Shown: positions 15,460 through 24,549, counted from the first letter of the stretch. The stretch is DNA of 55,130 nt from Verrucomicrobiota bacterium (GCA_019247695.1 JAFBAP010000187.1:1-55130), one strand, 5' to 3'. The notes: generated by a model from the letters alone, not told the origin. Translations and numbers: made by a program.

Positions 15460-18039
15460 ATGGGCGCAAATAAACAGGCCCCGAAAGTCGATTTCAGCCC
15501 CGAAGGGGCGGCAGATCATAGCCCAGGGTTCCGCCCTGGACTATGTTCCCGCGCCCCTTCGGGGCTGAGGGCCGTTGCCCTTCAGCTTGCTTCTATCGCC
15601 ATGCTGGCAGCCACCAGCCTCGCCGGATCGGCCGGGGCCGGGCAAACCGGCGATCTCCTGGCCGAGGCGGAGCGGGCCGCCCGGGAAGGTGTGATCGAGG
15701 TGAGCATCATCAAACTTGAGCAGTACCTGCAGGGTTCGCCGGATCCGGCGTCGAGCCGTCGAGCCAGGATGCTGCTCGCGGAAGATTTTCTTAATGTGCG
15801 CAAAGGGACCGAAGCCCTGCGGGTTCTTGCCGGCCCGGATCTGCCTGTGCCCGAGGCGGATTTCCTGCGCGCGCGCGCGGCTTTGCGCCTGCAGCGCTGG
15901 GATACGGCGGAGAAAACCTATACACGACTCCTGCAGACGGCGCCCGAGCCCGCTCTACAGGAACGTGCGCGGCTGGGATTGGCCGCAGCCAGGTACGGCG
16001 CGAAAGATCTCGACGGCGCGTTGAAGGTGCTGGATTCGCTGCTGCAGGCGCCGGCTCCTTTAAACGAGCGCGCCGTTTTGCTCGCGGCGCAGATCTGCCT
16101 GGAGCAGGCACGCTTTTCGGATGCGCAAGCGTGGCTGGACCGCCTCGGAAATCCGGGACCGCGCGAGGCCATTCTGCGCCGGTGCCTGCAAGGTGAACTG
16201 TTCCTGAAGCAGGGACATACGTCCCAGGCCCGGCAGGCGTTTGAGGACGTCGTGAATGCGACCACCGGGAAAACGGGGCGCGCCCTGGTCATCGCTCAGA
16301 CGGGCTTAAGCCAAATCGACCTGGCCGCGCAGGATTTCGAAGATGCGGAAACGCGAATCGAAAAGGTTATCGCCGACCAGCCCCGCACCCCGCTGCTGCC
16401 GCAGCTTTTCCGGACGTTATTCAATATCTACACGCTCGAAAGCAGCGCTTCGGGCAGCGATCTTGCCGGGTGGTCCGCAGAGGATCCCGCGGTCGCCGGC
16501 CCCGAACGGCCTGCTTACGCCCTCTTTTACCTGGGTAAGCTGGCCCAGAACCAGGGAGCGGCCGAGCGTGCGCATGACCTGTTCAAGCAGACGGCACAGC
16601 GTTTTGCGGACCAGGCTGCCGCCTCCTTGGCGATGATGGAACTGGCACAGGATGATTTATCGGCCGGACGGACGGATGAAGCCATTCGCCGGCTTGCCGG
16701 AACCGAACCCCAAAAGCTCGGGAACGAAGAGAGAACCGCCTGGTGCGCTCTGCTGGCGGAAGCTTACGCGCATAAGGGATCATTCGACCAGGCCCATGCG
16801 GCTTACGGCCGCGCCCTGGAAACCGCCGGCGGGCCAACCCGCGCGCGCGTCCTGTACAACATGGCCCTTTGTGCGCTCCGGCTCCGCAAAGACCAGCTGT
16901 TTGCCGACGACCGGAAAGCGCTCCTGGAAGCTGATCCCGAATCGGCGTGGTCGGGGGAACTGGAATTTCAGAAAGGCCGCTTGGAGGCGGCGGCCGGCGA
17001 CCGGCGCGCCGCCACGCAAACGCTCCGCCAGTTTCTGGCGCATTACCCCAACCACGCGCGCGTTTCAGAAGCGCACCTGCTTCTGGCCGAGTGCACCTAT
17101 CAGGCGAAACCCGTGAATTTCACCCGTGTCGCGGATGAGCTGTCAAAAGATGTTCCGGCCGACCCCAAGCTGACAGAACAAAAAGAACGCCTCGCCTTCT
17201 TTGCCGCGGCTGACGACCCTGACGCATCGTTAACCGACGCACCCCGCCTTGCCGAAGCGTTCTTTGCGCATTACCCCACGTCGCCGGCGCGCGCGGAGAT
17301 TCACCTTAAACTCGGCGAAGTGTACTTTCAGGCGAATGATTACGCCAACGCGCGAACCCAGTTCGAGCTGGTCCCCGACGAACAACCGGAATCGCCTTTG
17401 GTGGAAGCCGCACTTTTTCTGGCGGGTGAAGCCGCGCGCCGCAGCCTGAACCCGTCGTCTGTGGACGAGGCAATCGCGCTCTTTGAGGAAGTGTATAAAC
17501 TCGGGGGCACGCTTCGTTTCCAGGCTCGGCTTGAGCAGGCGTACGCCAAGCGCCAGGTTCATCAGGAAAGTGAGGCGATCACGCTCCTGGACGACCTGCT
17601 GGCATTGAAACCGCCCGCCGACATACGTCTTCAGGCGCTCGAGGCGAAGGGTCAGGCCCAGTTCGCCCTCGGGGCGCAGGACCCGGCATCTTACCCGCAG
17701 GCCAAAGAGACGTTCGCAGCCTTGGCTAATCCTGAAAACCCGGTGGACTGGCGCCAGCGCGGTTTATACCAAGCCGGTAAGTGCTTCGAAAAACTTGGCC
17801 GGCCGGATGATGCTTTGGCTGCCTACTACGACACGCTGGACCTTGTTGGTACAACCGGCGATCAGGTCTGGTTTTTCCGCGCCGGATTCGACGCTGCGCA
17901 AATCCTGGAGCAACGCCATGCCTGGAGCTCAGCGGGAGCCGTGTACGAGAAACTGGCGAATACCCGCAGCGGGCGAGCCGCAGAAGCCAGGGAACGCCTT
18001 ACAAAGTTGAGGCTGGAACATTTCCTCTGGCCGGACTGA
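15460..18039 (+). CDS. Large secreted tetratricopeptide-repeat protein
   Basis: 859-residue protein made almost wholly of TPR helices, for example YALFYLGKLAQNQGAAERAH, MALCALRLRKDQLFADD and AEIHLKLGEVYFQANDYANA. TPR proteins of this size in Gram-negative bacteria act as periplasmic scaffolds, which is inferred here. A signal-peptide-like stretch is GLRAVALQLASIAMLAATSL. The start is uncertain. ATG at 15460 includes that stretch after about 35 residues encoded by a palindromic repeat; ATG at 15601 would cut the hydrophobic stretch in half and leave no basic n-region. No typical ribosome binding site is seen at either. The gene is monocistronic and convergent with the GNAT gene. Confidence 0.85.
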   Translation: MGANKQAPKVDFSPEGAADHSPGFRPGLCSRAPSGLRAVALQLASIAMLAATSLAGSAGAGQTGDLLAEAERAAREGVIEVSIIKLEQYLQGSPDPASSRRARMLLAEDFLNVRKGTEALRVLAGPDLPVPEADFLRARAALRLQRWDTAEKTYTRLLQTAPEPALQERARLGLAAARYGAKDLDGALKVLDSLLQAPAPLNERAVLLAAQICLEQARFSDAQAWLDRLGNPGPREAILRRCLQGELFLKQGHTSQARQAFEDVVNATTGKTGRALVIAQTGLSQIDLAAQDFEDAETRIEKVIADQPRTPLLPQLFRTLFNIYTLESSASGSDLAGWSAEDPAVAGPERPAYALFYLGKLAQNQGAAERAHDLFKQTAQRFADQAAASLAMMELAQDDLSAGRTDEAIRRLAGTEPQKLGNEERTAWCALLAEAYAHKGSFDQAHAAYGRALETAGGPTRARVLYNMALCALRLRKDQLFADDRKALLEADPESAWSGELEFQKGRLEAAAGDRRAATQTLRQFLAHYPNHARVSEAHLLLAECTYQAKPVNFTRVADELSKDVPADPKLTEQKERLAFFAAADDPDASLTDAPRLAEAFFAHYPTSPARAEIHLKLGEVYFQANDYANARTQFELVPDEQPESPLVEAALFLAGEAARRSLNPSSVDEAIALFEEVYKLGGTLRFQARLEQAYAKRQVHQESEAITLLDDLLALKPPADIRLQALEAKGQAQFALGAQDPASYPQAKETFAALANPENPVDWRQRGLYQAGKCFEKLGRPDDALAAYYDTLDLVGTTGDQVWFFRAGFDAAQILEQRHAWSSAGAVYEKLANTRSGRAAEARERLTKLRLEHFLWPD
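15494..15568. repeat. Long palindromic repeat at the TPR gene 5' end
   Basis: Perfect 17-bp arms: TCAGCCCCGAAGGGGCG at 15494-15510 and its complement at 15552-15568. Inside is a second near-palindrome (TAGCCCAGGG...CCCTGGACTA, one G-T pair). It shares the string CCCTGG-CTATGTTCC and the arm CTTCGGGGCTGA with the block at 41960-41998, so the two belong to one dispersed family. It is open in the frame of the TPR protein and would encode residues about 12-37 if the 15460 start is used. Confidence 0.85.
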
Positions 18040-18077
18040 AGCCGAGTTCGCCGCGGGACAAACGGCCCAGCCCCCCT

Positions 18078-18650
18078 TCAGTCCAGGGGACGATTCGTTT
18101 CGGCCGCAACAAACGCCACCGCTGCCTTTCTGCGAGGTTCACCCAAGGTGCGCCCCAACGCCAGTTGCAGATAACCGTCCGCCGTCGCAAAACCGAACTG
18201 GCGGAAAACGGACGCGGATGCTTCCGACGCGCTGACCAGCAGCAACGAAACGCCCGCTTGCCGCGCCCACAAAGCCGCATTTTCCAGCAGATCGCGCTGC
18301 AGGCCCCGGCTCCAGAAGGTTCGGTCAACGTGCAAACCGCTCAGTAAAGCCTGGCTGTTCGGTTCGCCCTTCGGCGCGGGCAATCGCAGTATTTTTTGAA
18401 TGCAGACCGTGCCGACAAGGTGTTCGCCGACGTCACCGACGATGATCCCCCAGTCGCGATCTTTGAACTTGTCGGCCAGGAACGCCGAAAATGTGTTGGC
18501 GAACTCATCGTAATCCTGGGCCGGCGATTGGCCGCCGCAATCCTCCCACCGTAACCGGATTATCTCGGGCAGGTCACGAACGGTAGCCTGACGAATCAGC
18601 ACCGACCGGACACGACGATGGGTGGCGGGAATCGGAGTCGCATGCTTCAT
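18078..18650 (-). CDS. GNAT family N-acetyltransferase
   Basis: 190-residue acetyl-CoA-dependent transferase of the GNAT superfamily. Core features are LIRQATVRDLPEIIRLRWED near the N-terminus, the central strand GEHLVGTVCIQKI, and the acetyl-CoA segment LLSGLHVDRTFWSRGLQRDL, in which the usual Q/R-x-x-G-x-G/A is reduced to WSRGLQ. The late VFRQFGFATADGYLQL is the common C-terminal block. Substrate cannot be told from sequence. It lies convergent to the TPR gene and just downstream of the class V aminotransferase (32 nt), so the two may share a transcript. Confidence 0.85.
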   Translation of the reverse strand: MKHATPIPATHRRVRSVLIRQATVRDLPEIIRLRWEDCGGQSPAQDYDEFANTFSAFLADKFKDRDWGIIVGDVGEHLVGTVCIQKILRLPAPKGEPNSQALLSGLHVDRTFWSRGLQRDLLENAALWARQAGVSLLLVSASEASASVFRQFGFATADGYLQLALGRTLGEPRRKAAVAFVAAETNRPLD

Positions 18651-18682
18651 GCGATTCAGTTACGACCGCCCACCGAATAAAT

Positions 18683-19759
18683 TTAACCGCGCAAAACCGC
18701 GCTCATCGCTTCAAGCAACGGCTTCATGCTCGCAACCGTCTCATCCCCCATGTTGGAAATGCGGAACGTGTGCCCCTTAACCTTGCCGTACCCGCCATCG
18801 ATCTGAAAACCGTGCTCCTGGCGCAGCCTCTTGACGAACGCGGCAACATCAATGCCACGGTTATTCCGGACGCAGGTCAAGGTGACCGATCGGAACCCTT
18901 CCCTGGCGAAAAATTCAAAGCCGTTGGAGTCCACCCACCGGTGCACAAGCGCATTCGTGTCCCGGTGACGCTGGTACCGGGCTTCCAAGCCTTCCTGAAA
19001 GATGTCTTCCAGCTTGGAACGAAGCGCATAAATGTGGGGAATCGCCGGCGTGCTCGGCGTCATAAACTGCTCCGCATTTTTCTTGAATTCGATCAGGTCG
19101 AAATAATACCCGCGATCCGGAAGCTCAGCCGCTCGCCGGTAAGCCTTCTCTGAACACGCGAACAGCGAAAGGCCGGGCGGCAAGGCAAGGGCTTTCTGGC
19201 TGCCGGTCAGCATCAGGTCGATGCCAAGCTGGTCCATCAAAATGGGCACCGCCGAGAAAGACGAAACCGTATCGACGATAAACGCCACCTCCGGGTAGTT
19301 GCGAACCACGGCGCTGATTTCCGTAAGCGGGCTCATCACACCCGTTGAGGTCTCATTGTGGATCAGCGTCACGGCGTCAAAACGGCCCGTGGCAAGCCGG
19401 CGGTCGACTTCAGCCGGGTCAATCGGCTCGCCCCAGTCGACTTGCAGCGGCTCGGCCGGTTTGCCGCAGCGTTTGGACACGTCGTACCACTTGTCCGAGA
19501 AAGCGCCGCACATGCAGTTCAGCACACCCTTCTTCACCAGGTTGCGCACGGCGCCTTCCATGATGCCCCAGGCGGAGGATGTCGAGAGCAACACCGGCTG
19601 CTGAGTACCGAAAAGGGTCTTCAGGCCAGGCATGAGCCCCTCGTACAGCGCTTTGAAATCGTTGCCGCGGTGGCCGATCATCGGAGCCGTCATGGCGGCA
19701 AGCGTCCTGGCGGAAACCTCGACCGGCCCGGGAATGAAAAGCTTAACTGGCTGAGACAT
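18683..19759 (-). CDS. Class V aminotransferase, alanine/serine-glyoxylate type
   Basis: 358-residue PLP enzyme of the alanine-glyoxylate / serine-pyruvate aminotransferase group. It begins KLFIPGPVEVSARTLAAM and has HNETSTGVMSPL, IVDTVSSFSAVP and the PLP lysine motif LTGSQKALALPPGLS. PHIYALRSKLEDI and an Arg near the C-terminus (HTFRISNMGD) for the substrate carboxylate are also present. Expected reaction: transfer of an amino group to glyoxylate or pyruvate. The related phosphoserine- or hydrogenase-associated members cannot be excluded. It may connect with glyoxylate metabolism (malate synthase is elsewhere in the window), but they are far apart. Confidence 0.9.
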   Translation of the reverse strand: MSQPVKLFIPGPVEVSARTLAAMTAPMIGHRGNDFKALYEGLMPGLKTLFGTQQPVLLSTSSAWGIMEGAVRNLVKKGVLNCMCGAFSDKWYDVSKRCGKPAEPLQVDWGEPIDPAEVDRRLATGRFDAVTLIHNETSTGVMSPLTEISAVVRNYPEVAFIVDTVSSFSAVPILMDQLGIDLMLTGSQKALALPPGLSLFACSEKAYRRAAELPDRGYYFDLIEFKKNAEQFMTPSTPAIPHIYALRSKLEDIFQEGLEARYQRHRDTNALVHRWVDSNGFEFFAREGFRSVTLTCVRNNRGIDVAAFVKRLRQEHGFQIDGGYGKVKGHTFRISNMGDETVASMKPLLEAMSAVLRG

Positions 19760-19824
19760 CGTCCGGTTACATTGACGGTCCCCGTTCCAATCTCAACTGA
19801 AAAGCGATGACGCGCAGCGGCGAC

Positions 19825-20931
19825 CTAATACAGGGGCAAGCTCAGGTTCTTGCCGGCGTCAACGAACATCTGGCGCAGGTGATCCCGGATCAGCGTAGGC
19901 TCGGCGCCCAGGGTCAAATTCGACTTGCTCGAATCCCAGGTATGGCTCCAGTCGACACTGGCATTGACACGCGGCACCAGCGGTAACGGGCCCAGGGACT
20001 CTTCCGGAGGCTCCAGGCAGAACAACTTGGTCTTGCCCCGCAGATTCTTCGGCGTTTGTGCCGCGGTTGCCTGCTTGATTTGGTACTTCATGCAGGTGAT
20101 CTGGTGCAGTTCGCGCACATAGACCGCGTCCGAGGCCTTATTGATGCCGCCGATCAGGATATCATCGCCGCGCGGATCGTTGAGAAGTACGAAACTCACG
20201 CGAGCCCGCATGGCGCCCTGGATCCAGGCCGCGGTCTTCTGCAGCGGCCAGACCTCGGTGCCGCCCACGGAGGCATGCACCGAACTCGACAGGGTTTGCT
20301 TCTTTTTCTCCTCGGACGTGAGGGTGCCCTTCGAAGACACGCGGTAAAGGATGACGGGCAGGTTCTTCTCCTTCAGTTCGATCGCCGTGTTGTAGGCCAT
20401 CAGCGCAATCTCGAGCATCTGGTCTGCCGTGATGTCGACTTTGATGATATTGGGCACCGTCTTGTAGATGGGGATCCTCTCCTCCACCGTTTCGTCGACC
20501 ACCCTTTTGAATTTTCGCCCTTTAACGTCGGTCTTCTCAACTGTGATCTTCTTCCCGGTCTTCTTTACGGAAACTTTTACCCGATCAAGCACTTCCTTAG
20601 TCCCGCGCTGCTGCATGTGGACGGCCTCTTTGTGAAACTCGCTTCCCACTTCATGCTCCATCGCCAACGGGCGCACGGCCGTCGACACCTCGCTTACCTG
20701 AGACAGCGTGGACGGATCATTGTCGAGCCAGCCGCGCTGCATGACCAGGCCCAGCACCTGCTCGCCCGATATCGACCAGGTGGCCTTCTTGAGGTCCCTC
20801 TCGTTCAGGAAAAATAGAAAGTTGTTGCGCGTTTTCCACTTCGCCTCACAGTCTGCGCTGCACCAGGGGTGCATGCCGCCTTCCTCCACAGTTCGGTAAG
20901 GAACCTCGTTTCCGCAGATCACACATTTCAT
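19825..20931 (-). CDS. Hypothetical protein with N-terminal zinc-binding motif
   Basis: 368-residue protein, not recognised. The first 30 residues carry CVICGNEVPY...HPWCSADCEAKW, a CxxC...CxxxC treble-clef-like zinc site similar to short zinc fingers in other bacterial proteins. A charged basic region follows (DRVKVSVKKTGKKITVEKTD), then KTVPNIIKVDITADQMLEIA and a globular C-terminal half (ILYRVSSKGTLTSEEKKKQT, FVLLNDPRGDDILIGGINKA). No signal peptide or membrane segment, so it is probably cytoplasmic. It is a single gene preceded by 368 bp without genes. No function is proposed. Confidence 0.75.
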   Translation of the reverse strand: MKCVICGNEVPYRTVEEGGMHPWCSADCEAKWKTRNNFLFFLNERDLKKATWSISGEQVLGLVMQRGWLDNDPSTLSQVSEVSTAVRPLAMEHEVGSEFHKEAVHMQQRGTKEVLDRVKVSVKKTGKKITVEKTDVKGRKFKRVVDETVEERIPIYKTVPNIIKVDITADQMLEIALMAYNTAIELKEKNLPVILYRVSSKGTLTSEEKKKQTLSSSVHASVGGTEVWPLQKTAAWIQGAMRARVSFVLLNDPRGDDILIGGINKASDAVYVRELHQITCMKYQIKQATAAQTPKNLRGKTKLFCLEPPEESLGPLPLVPRVNASVDWSHTWDSSKSNLTLGAEPTLIRDHLRQMFVDAGKNLSLPLY

Positions 20932-21299
20932 TTCATGCCTCCGGGGGTTGCTGGTAACGGCACACGATCACCACGCCATAATTGTTAGTCATAGGAAATC
21001 GCTCTTGGCCTTCCGAAGCGTTGGCCCCGAAGATGAAGCCAAAAGCGTGCGTTTCCACGATCGCAGATGAGCGTAATGATGGGGAGGTGCAGAAGTCAAA
21101 CACGGGCTTTTTCAGGTTACGGTTCTGCCCGTAGTTTTGCCTTGGCAGGGTAATAGAGTCTTAAGGGTAGCTTGCCTCAACGTTCCCCATTCTCACGCGC
21201 CTCCTACACCGAACCGTGCCGCCCGCCGCCTGAGCATGATCTGCGGTCTTCTTTTCTGCTGTTGCCGGTCACCCCGAACGCTTATGTAAGTTTCCGGCA
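20932..21299. other. Gene-free stretch, no recognised element
   Basis: 368 bp between divergent genes. No ORF with coding character, no tRNA cloverleaf and none of the dispersed repeats found elsewhere in the window. It presumably holds the promoters of both flanking genes, but no consensus -35/-10 pair stands out. Confidence 0.5.
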
Positions 21300-22007
21300 A
21301 TGATGTCGCGGTCAGAAACAGCCCTGCACTCCAAACTTAAGCAAGTCGTTGCCTTTTGGGCGTACGAGCGGGGCTTTCGCAGCCTGGCCTTTGAGGTTGC
21401 CGCCCCTCGTTCTTCCTTCCGGGTCGACGTTGCGGCGTACCGGGCCTTCCGGAACGCGGACGCGGATTTCTGCCCGAGCGCGCTCGTGGCGGTTTTCGAG
21501 TGCAAACAGGCGCGCAGCGATCTTTTGAAGGACAACCGGCGCCGGAACCGCCTGCAGGAGCAGTTGGCCGCCTTGCAACAGCGGCGGATCGATCTGGAGC
21601 GCCTGCTGCGGGTGCACCATCCGCACCTCTGCCGCGGCGATTCACTCTTCCCTGAGTACGATACCTTCGACACCAGCCTCCTTGAGCATCAAGGCTACCG
21701 GCTGACGATCGATAAAATCGCCCGGATTCACCGGCAACTGCGTGCGGGGACCAAGTTCGACCAGATGGGCCGTTACGAACTGGCCGACCTGCATTACCTG
21801 GTCACGCCGCCTGATTTGATTCGTGCTGAGGAAGCGCCGGTCGGCTGGGGTCTGCTGGAACTGCAACCCACGGGCGAACTCGTCGAATCGATCGCCGCCC
21901 TGCGCTTCCGGTGTCCCGACCGGTTACGCTGGCTGGAGCGGATCGCGAAGTCGGCAACGGCAGCCCTCCTGAAAAATGCCATCAACTCAGTGCCGAGTAA
22001 CGGGTAA
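21300..22007 (+). CDS. Hypothetical protein, possible PD-(D/E)xK nuclease-like fold
   Basis: 235-residue protein, not assigned to a family. Near the N-terminus, SSFRVDVAAYRA is followed about 20 residues later by LVAVFECKQARSDLL. An acidic residue in one strand and E-x-K in the next is the arrangement of PD-(D/E)xK nucleases and of sequence-related non-catalytic proteins, so a DNA-cleaving or DNA-repair role is possible but unproven. A helix-rich basic region follows (DNRRRNRLQEQLAALQQRRI), then a C-terminal part with HYLVTPPDLI and VGWGLLEL, which recalls similar nuclease-like hypotheticals. The stop codon TAA is formed by a GGGTAAC heptamer, so the last residues (SNG) are repeat-encoded. 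Confidence 0.7.
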   Translation: MMSRSETALHSKLKQVVAFWAYERGFRSLAFEVAAPRSSFRVDVAAYRAFRNADADFCPSALVAVFECKQARSDLLKDNRRRNRLQEQLAALQQRRIDLERLLRVHHPHLCRGDSLFPEYDTFDTSLLEHQGYRLTIDKIARIHRQLRAGTKFDQMGRYELADLHYLVTPPDLIRAEEAPVGWGLLELQPTGELVESIAALRFRCPDRLRWLERIAKSATAALLKNAINSVPSNG

Positions 22008-22015
22008 CGGGTAAC
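21995..22015 (+). repeat. GAGTAAC/GGGTAAC heptamers at a stop codon
   Basis: Three 7-bp units (GAGTAAC, GGGTAAC, GGGTAAC) followed by GGGTGCA. The second unit provides the TAA stop of the upstream hypothetical gene at 22005-22007. Same orientation as the gene. Confidence 0.9.
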
Positions 22016-22075
22016 GGGTGCAAGGATCGAAGCGGCCGCATGAGTGCCGGAGAGCGGCGTACGATGCCACCTTGT

Positions 22076-22207
22076 TCTGTGTCAATCGGTGTAATCTGTG
22101 GATGATTTCTCTTTTTTGCGTTGTCCGAGGGCGCCGCGGATTTTTTTCTTTCCGTGGCTTTGGCGTGTAACCGCACCCGCTACCCGTCACGCGTTACTCG
22201 CTACCCG
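22076..22207 (-). repeat. Composite-element remnant (copy C) plus degenerate heptamers
   Basis: 22076-22108 matches the TCTGTGTCAATC / TAATCTGTGGATGATTTCTC block of the composite element. A broken GCCGCGGAT/CTTTCCGTGGC part follows to about 22160. From 22172 degenerate 7-bp units GCTACCC and GTCACGC, GTTACTC, GCTACCC read on the minus strand as GGGTAGC/GAGTAAC. They run into the stop codon of the VOC-family gene. Confidence 0.65.
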
Positions 22208-22588
22208 TCACTGCGTACCGGAACCCGTTTTCCGTTTGTGAATGATGAGCGTATTGCCTTCCGAATCAAACACGCCGGCCATACGGCAGACCGGCGTCTC
22301 CATCGGTTCAAAGATAAACCTGCAACCGCGCTCCTTTAACTCCCGGATGGCCTCTTCAAAATTTTCCATTTCAAGCGCGACGGTACCGCCGTCACCCGAT
22401 GGTTTGAATTGTTCGACACCGAACCCCAGGGCCAGCACGCCCGGTCCAACCTCGTATTCGACCCACGCCATCCCGTGACCTTCGTGAACCACGCTCGGCG
22501 TGAGGCCGAGAACGCCTTCATAAAACTCCCGGGCCCTTTGCACGTTGGTCACAGGATTAACGGTGAATGCGAGTTCGACGATTTTCAT
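22208..22588 (-). CDS. VOC (glyoxalase/bleomycin resistance) superfamily protein
   Basis: 126-residue single-domain protein of the vicinal oxygen chelate fold. It shows the paired beta-alpha-beta modules: IVELAFTVNPVTNVQRAREF and YEGVLGLTP, then the C-terminal GGTVALEMENFEEAIRELKE and PVCRMAGVFDSEGNTLIIHK. Candidate metal ligands are a His/Glu set on the strands, not fully resolvable by eye. The substrate is unknown. The stop codon TGA falls in a TGACGGG unit of the adjoining degenerate heptamers. It is on the minus strand, 143 nt downstream of ilvD, with a repeat between. Confidence 0.85.
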   Translation of the reverse strand: MKIVELAFTVNPVTNVQRAREFYEGVLGLTPSVVHEGHGMAWVEYEVGPGVLALGFGVEQFKPSGDGGTVALEMENFEEAIRELKERGCRFIFEPMETPVCRMAGVFDSEGNTLIIHKRKTGSGTQ

Positions 22589-22698
22589 AAGGCATCACGA
22601 TGGTAAGTGAAAAATTTCGGGATCGGCGCAAGCTCCGACCCAAGAAGCCGTAATTCGGGACCTTGTTCTCCTGCCCGGAGCCTTGAACGCAGCTCTGT

Positions 22699-22730
22699 CA
22701 TTTGTGGCATTTTTCCGCTTGTGGCATTTG
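22699..22730 (-). repeat. AATGCCACAAATG-type repeat touching the ilvD stop codon
   Basis: On the minus strand GCAAATGCCACAAGCGGAAA continues to a second AATGCCACAAATGAC unit. It begins 1 nt after the TAA stop of ilvD (22732-22734). The same two-unit arrangement with the same GCGGAAAA spacer is present at 10473-10511 and, slightly changed, at 34365-34407. Confidence 0.8.
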
Positions 22731-22731
22731 C

Positions 22732-24423
22732 TTACAGGTCCGTCACCGCTCCCAGGGATGCCGAACTGACCTGGCGCGCGTACTTGGCCAGGGCACCCCG
22801 GTTATAACGGGGCGGGGGTTGTCTCCACGCGGCCAGCCGGGCGGCAAGTTCGCTTTCCGGGATCGCCAGTTCGATCTTGCGTCCCTGCCCATCGATGACG
22901 ATCGGGTCACCGTCTTTTACAACCGCGATCGGCCCTCCGGCAAAAGCTTCGGGCGTGATGTGGCCGATCACAAAACCATGGCTGCCGCCTGAGAACCGGC
23001 CATCAGTGATGAGGGCAACGTCTTGACCCAAACCTTTGCCCATGATGGCGGAAGTCGGAGACAACATTTCACGCATCCCCGGACCACCCCGCGGCCCTTC
23101 GTACCGGATCACGACGACATCGCCCTTCTGCACGTGGCCGTCCAGGATGGCACGCATGGCAGTCTCTTCCGATTCGAAAACGCGGGCTGTACCTTCAAAG
23201 CGCAGTCCTTCCTTGCCGGAAATCTTGGCCACCGCGCCTTCCGGCGCCAGGCTGCCGTAAAGCACGACCAAATGGCTATCCGGTTTGATCGGGTCCGCCA
23301 GCGGATGCACGATCGTCTGGCCTTTCGGATATTCTTTCACGCCGGCAAGATTTTCGGCCAGCGTTTTACCGCTGACGGTGAGGCAGTCGCCGTGCAGAAG
23401 TCCTTCTTGCAGCAACGTTTTCATCAGGGGCATGATCCCGCCGATCTGGACCAGCTCCCACATCACGTGTTTGCCGCTGGGTTTCAGATCGGCCAAAACC
23501 GGCACGCGTTTGCCGATACGCGTCCAGTCATCGAGCTTCAGGGGAATATTCGCCGCGTGCGCCATGGCCAGCAGGTGCAGCACCGCGTTGGTTGATCCGC
23601 CCAGCGCGATCGCGACCGTCATCGCGTTCTCAAACGCTTCCTTTGTTATGATGTCCGAGGGCCGGACCCCGCGTTTGAGCAGGTCGAGCACGGCGGCGCC
23701 GGCGGCGGCACAATCGGCGAGCTTCTCGCGGGAAACGGCCGCCTGGGCTGAACTGTTCGGCAAACTCATCCCGAGGGCTTCAATCGCCGACGCCATCGTA
23801 TTCGCAGTGTACATACCCCCGCACGAACCCGGACCGGGAATGGCGCAAGATTCCACCTGCTCAAGTTCGGCGTCGGAGATCCTCCCAGTGGAATGCGCGC
23901 CGATCGCTTCACAAATGGACACGAAATCGACGTACTTATCGTTGAGGCAACCGGGTAGAATCGTGCCGCCGTAAACAAAAACCGAGGGCCGGTTCAGCCG
24001 CGCCAGCGCGATAAGGCAACCGGGCATGTTCTTGTCGCAGCCGCCGATCGCCACCACGCCGTCGAACCCTTCGCAGCCGGTCACCGCCTCGATTGAATCA
24101 GCGATGATTTCCCGGGACACGAGCGAATATCTCATGCCCTCGGTGCCCATCGAAATGCCGTCCGAGATGGTGATGGTGTTAAAAATCACCGACTTACCCC
24201 CCGCCGCGTCCACGCCCTGGGCCGCAGCCTTTGCCAGACCATCGATGTGCACGTTGCAGGGCGTGACCATGCTCCACGTCGAGGCGATCCCGATGATCGA
24301 CTTGGTAAAATCCTCTTTCTTAAAACCTACGGCGTACAACATGCCCCGGCTGAACGCGCGTTCCGGTCCGTCAACGACAGGGGCAGAGTGTTCTCGTGGA
24401 TTGGGCGGGGCCTCGGGTGTCAT
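22732..24423 (-). CDS. ilvD: Dihydroxy-acid dehydratase
   Basis: 563-residue iron-sulfur dehydratase that makes the 2-keto acid precursors of valine, leucine and isoleucine. Cluster cysteines appear in GGCDKNMPGCLIALARL and PGPGSCGGMYTANTMAS, and a third lies in MVTPCNVHID. Also present are ALGGSTNAVLHLLAMAH and TDGRFSGGSHGFVIGHITPE. The start at 24423 (MTPEAPPNP) gives the normal family length; the 114 further in-frame residues upstream have no similarity and cross heptamer repeats. It is monocistronic and divergent from the lycopene cyclase gene. No other ilv genes are in the window. Confidence 0.96.
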   Translation of the reverse strand: MTPEAPPNPREHSAPVVDGPERAFSRGMLYAVGFKKEDFTKSIIGIASTWSMVTPCNVHIDGLAKAAAQGVDAAGGKSVIFNTITISDGISMGTEGMRYSLVSREIIADSIEAVTGCEGFDGVVAIGGCDKNMPGCLIALARLNRPSVFVYGGTILPGCLNDKYVDFVSICEAIGAHSTGRISDAELEQVESCAIPGPGSCGGMYTANTMASAIEALGMSLPNSSAQAAVSREKLADCAAAGAAVLDLLKRGVRPSDIITKEAFENAMTVAIALGGSTNAVLHLLAMAHAANIPLKLDDWTRIGKRVPVLADLKPSGKHVMWELVQIGGIMPLMKTLLQEGLLHGDCLTVSGKTLAENLAGVKEYPKGQTIVHPLADPIKPDSHLVVLYGSLAPEGAVAKISGKEGLRFEGTARVFESEETAMRAILDGHVQKGDVVVIRYEGPRGGPGMREMLSPTSAIMGKGLGQDVALITDGRFSGGSHGFVIGHITPEAFAGGPIAVVKDGDPIVIDGQGRKIELAIPESELAARLAAWRQPPPRYNRGALAKYARQVSSASLGAVTDL

Positions 24424-24463
24424 ACGTCGTGCTTTAACTGCGCTTTGAGCGCCTGACAAATCA

Positions 24464-24491
24464 AAGTAACGGGTAACGAGTAGCGGGTGAG
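24464..24491 (+). repeat. Degenerate GGGTAAC heptamers in a divergent promoter region
   Basis: Four 7-bp units (AAGTAAC, GGGTAAC, GAGTAGC, GGGTGAG) between ilvD (minus) and the lycopene cyclase gene (plus). They probably lie in or near the upstream regulatory DNA of both genes. Confidence 0.8.
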
Positions 24492-24549
24492 ACAAAATGC
24501 GTTGCGGAACGTAGAAGGCAAAGATGCACCTTTCACCACCCTTCATGCC

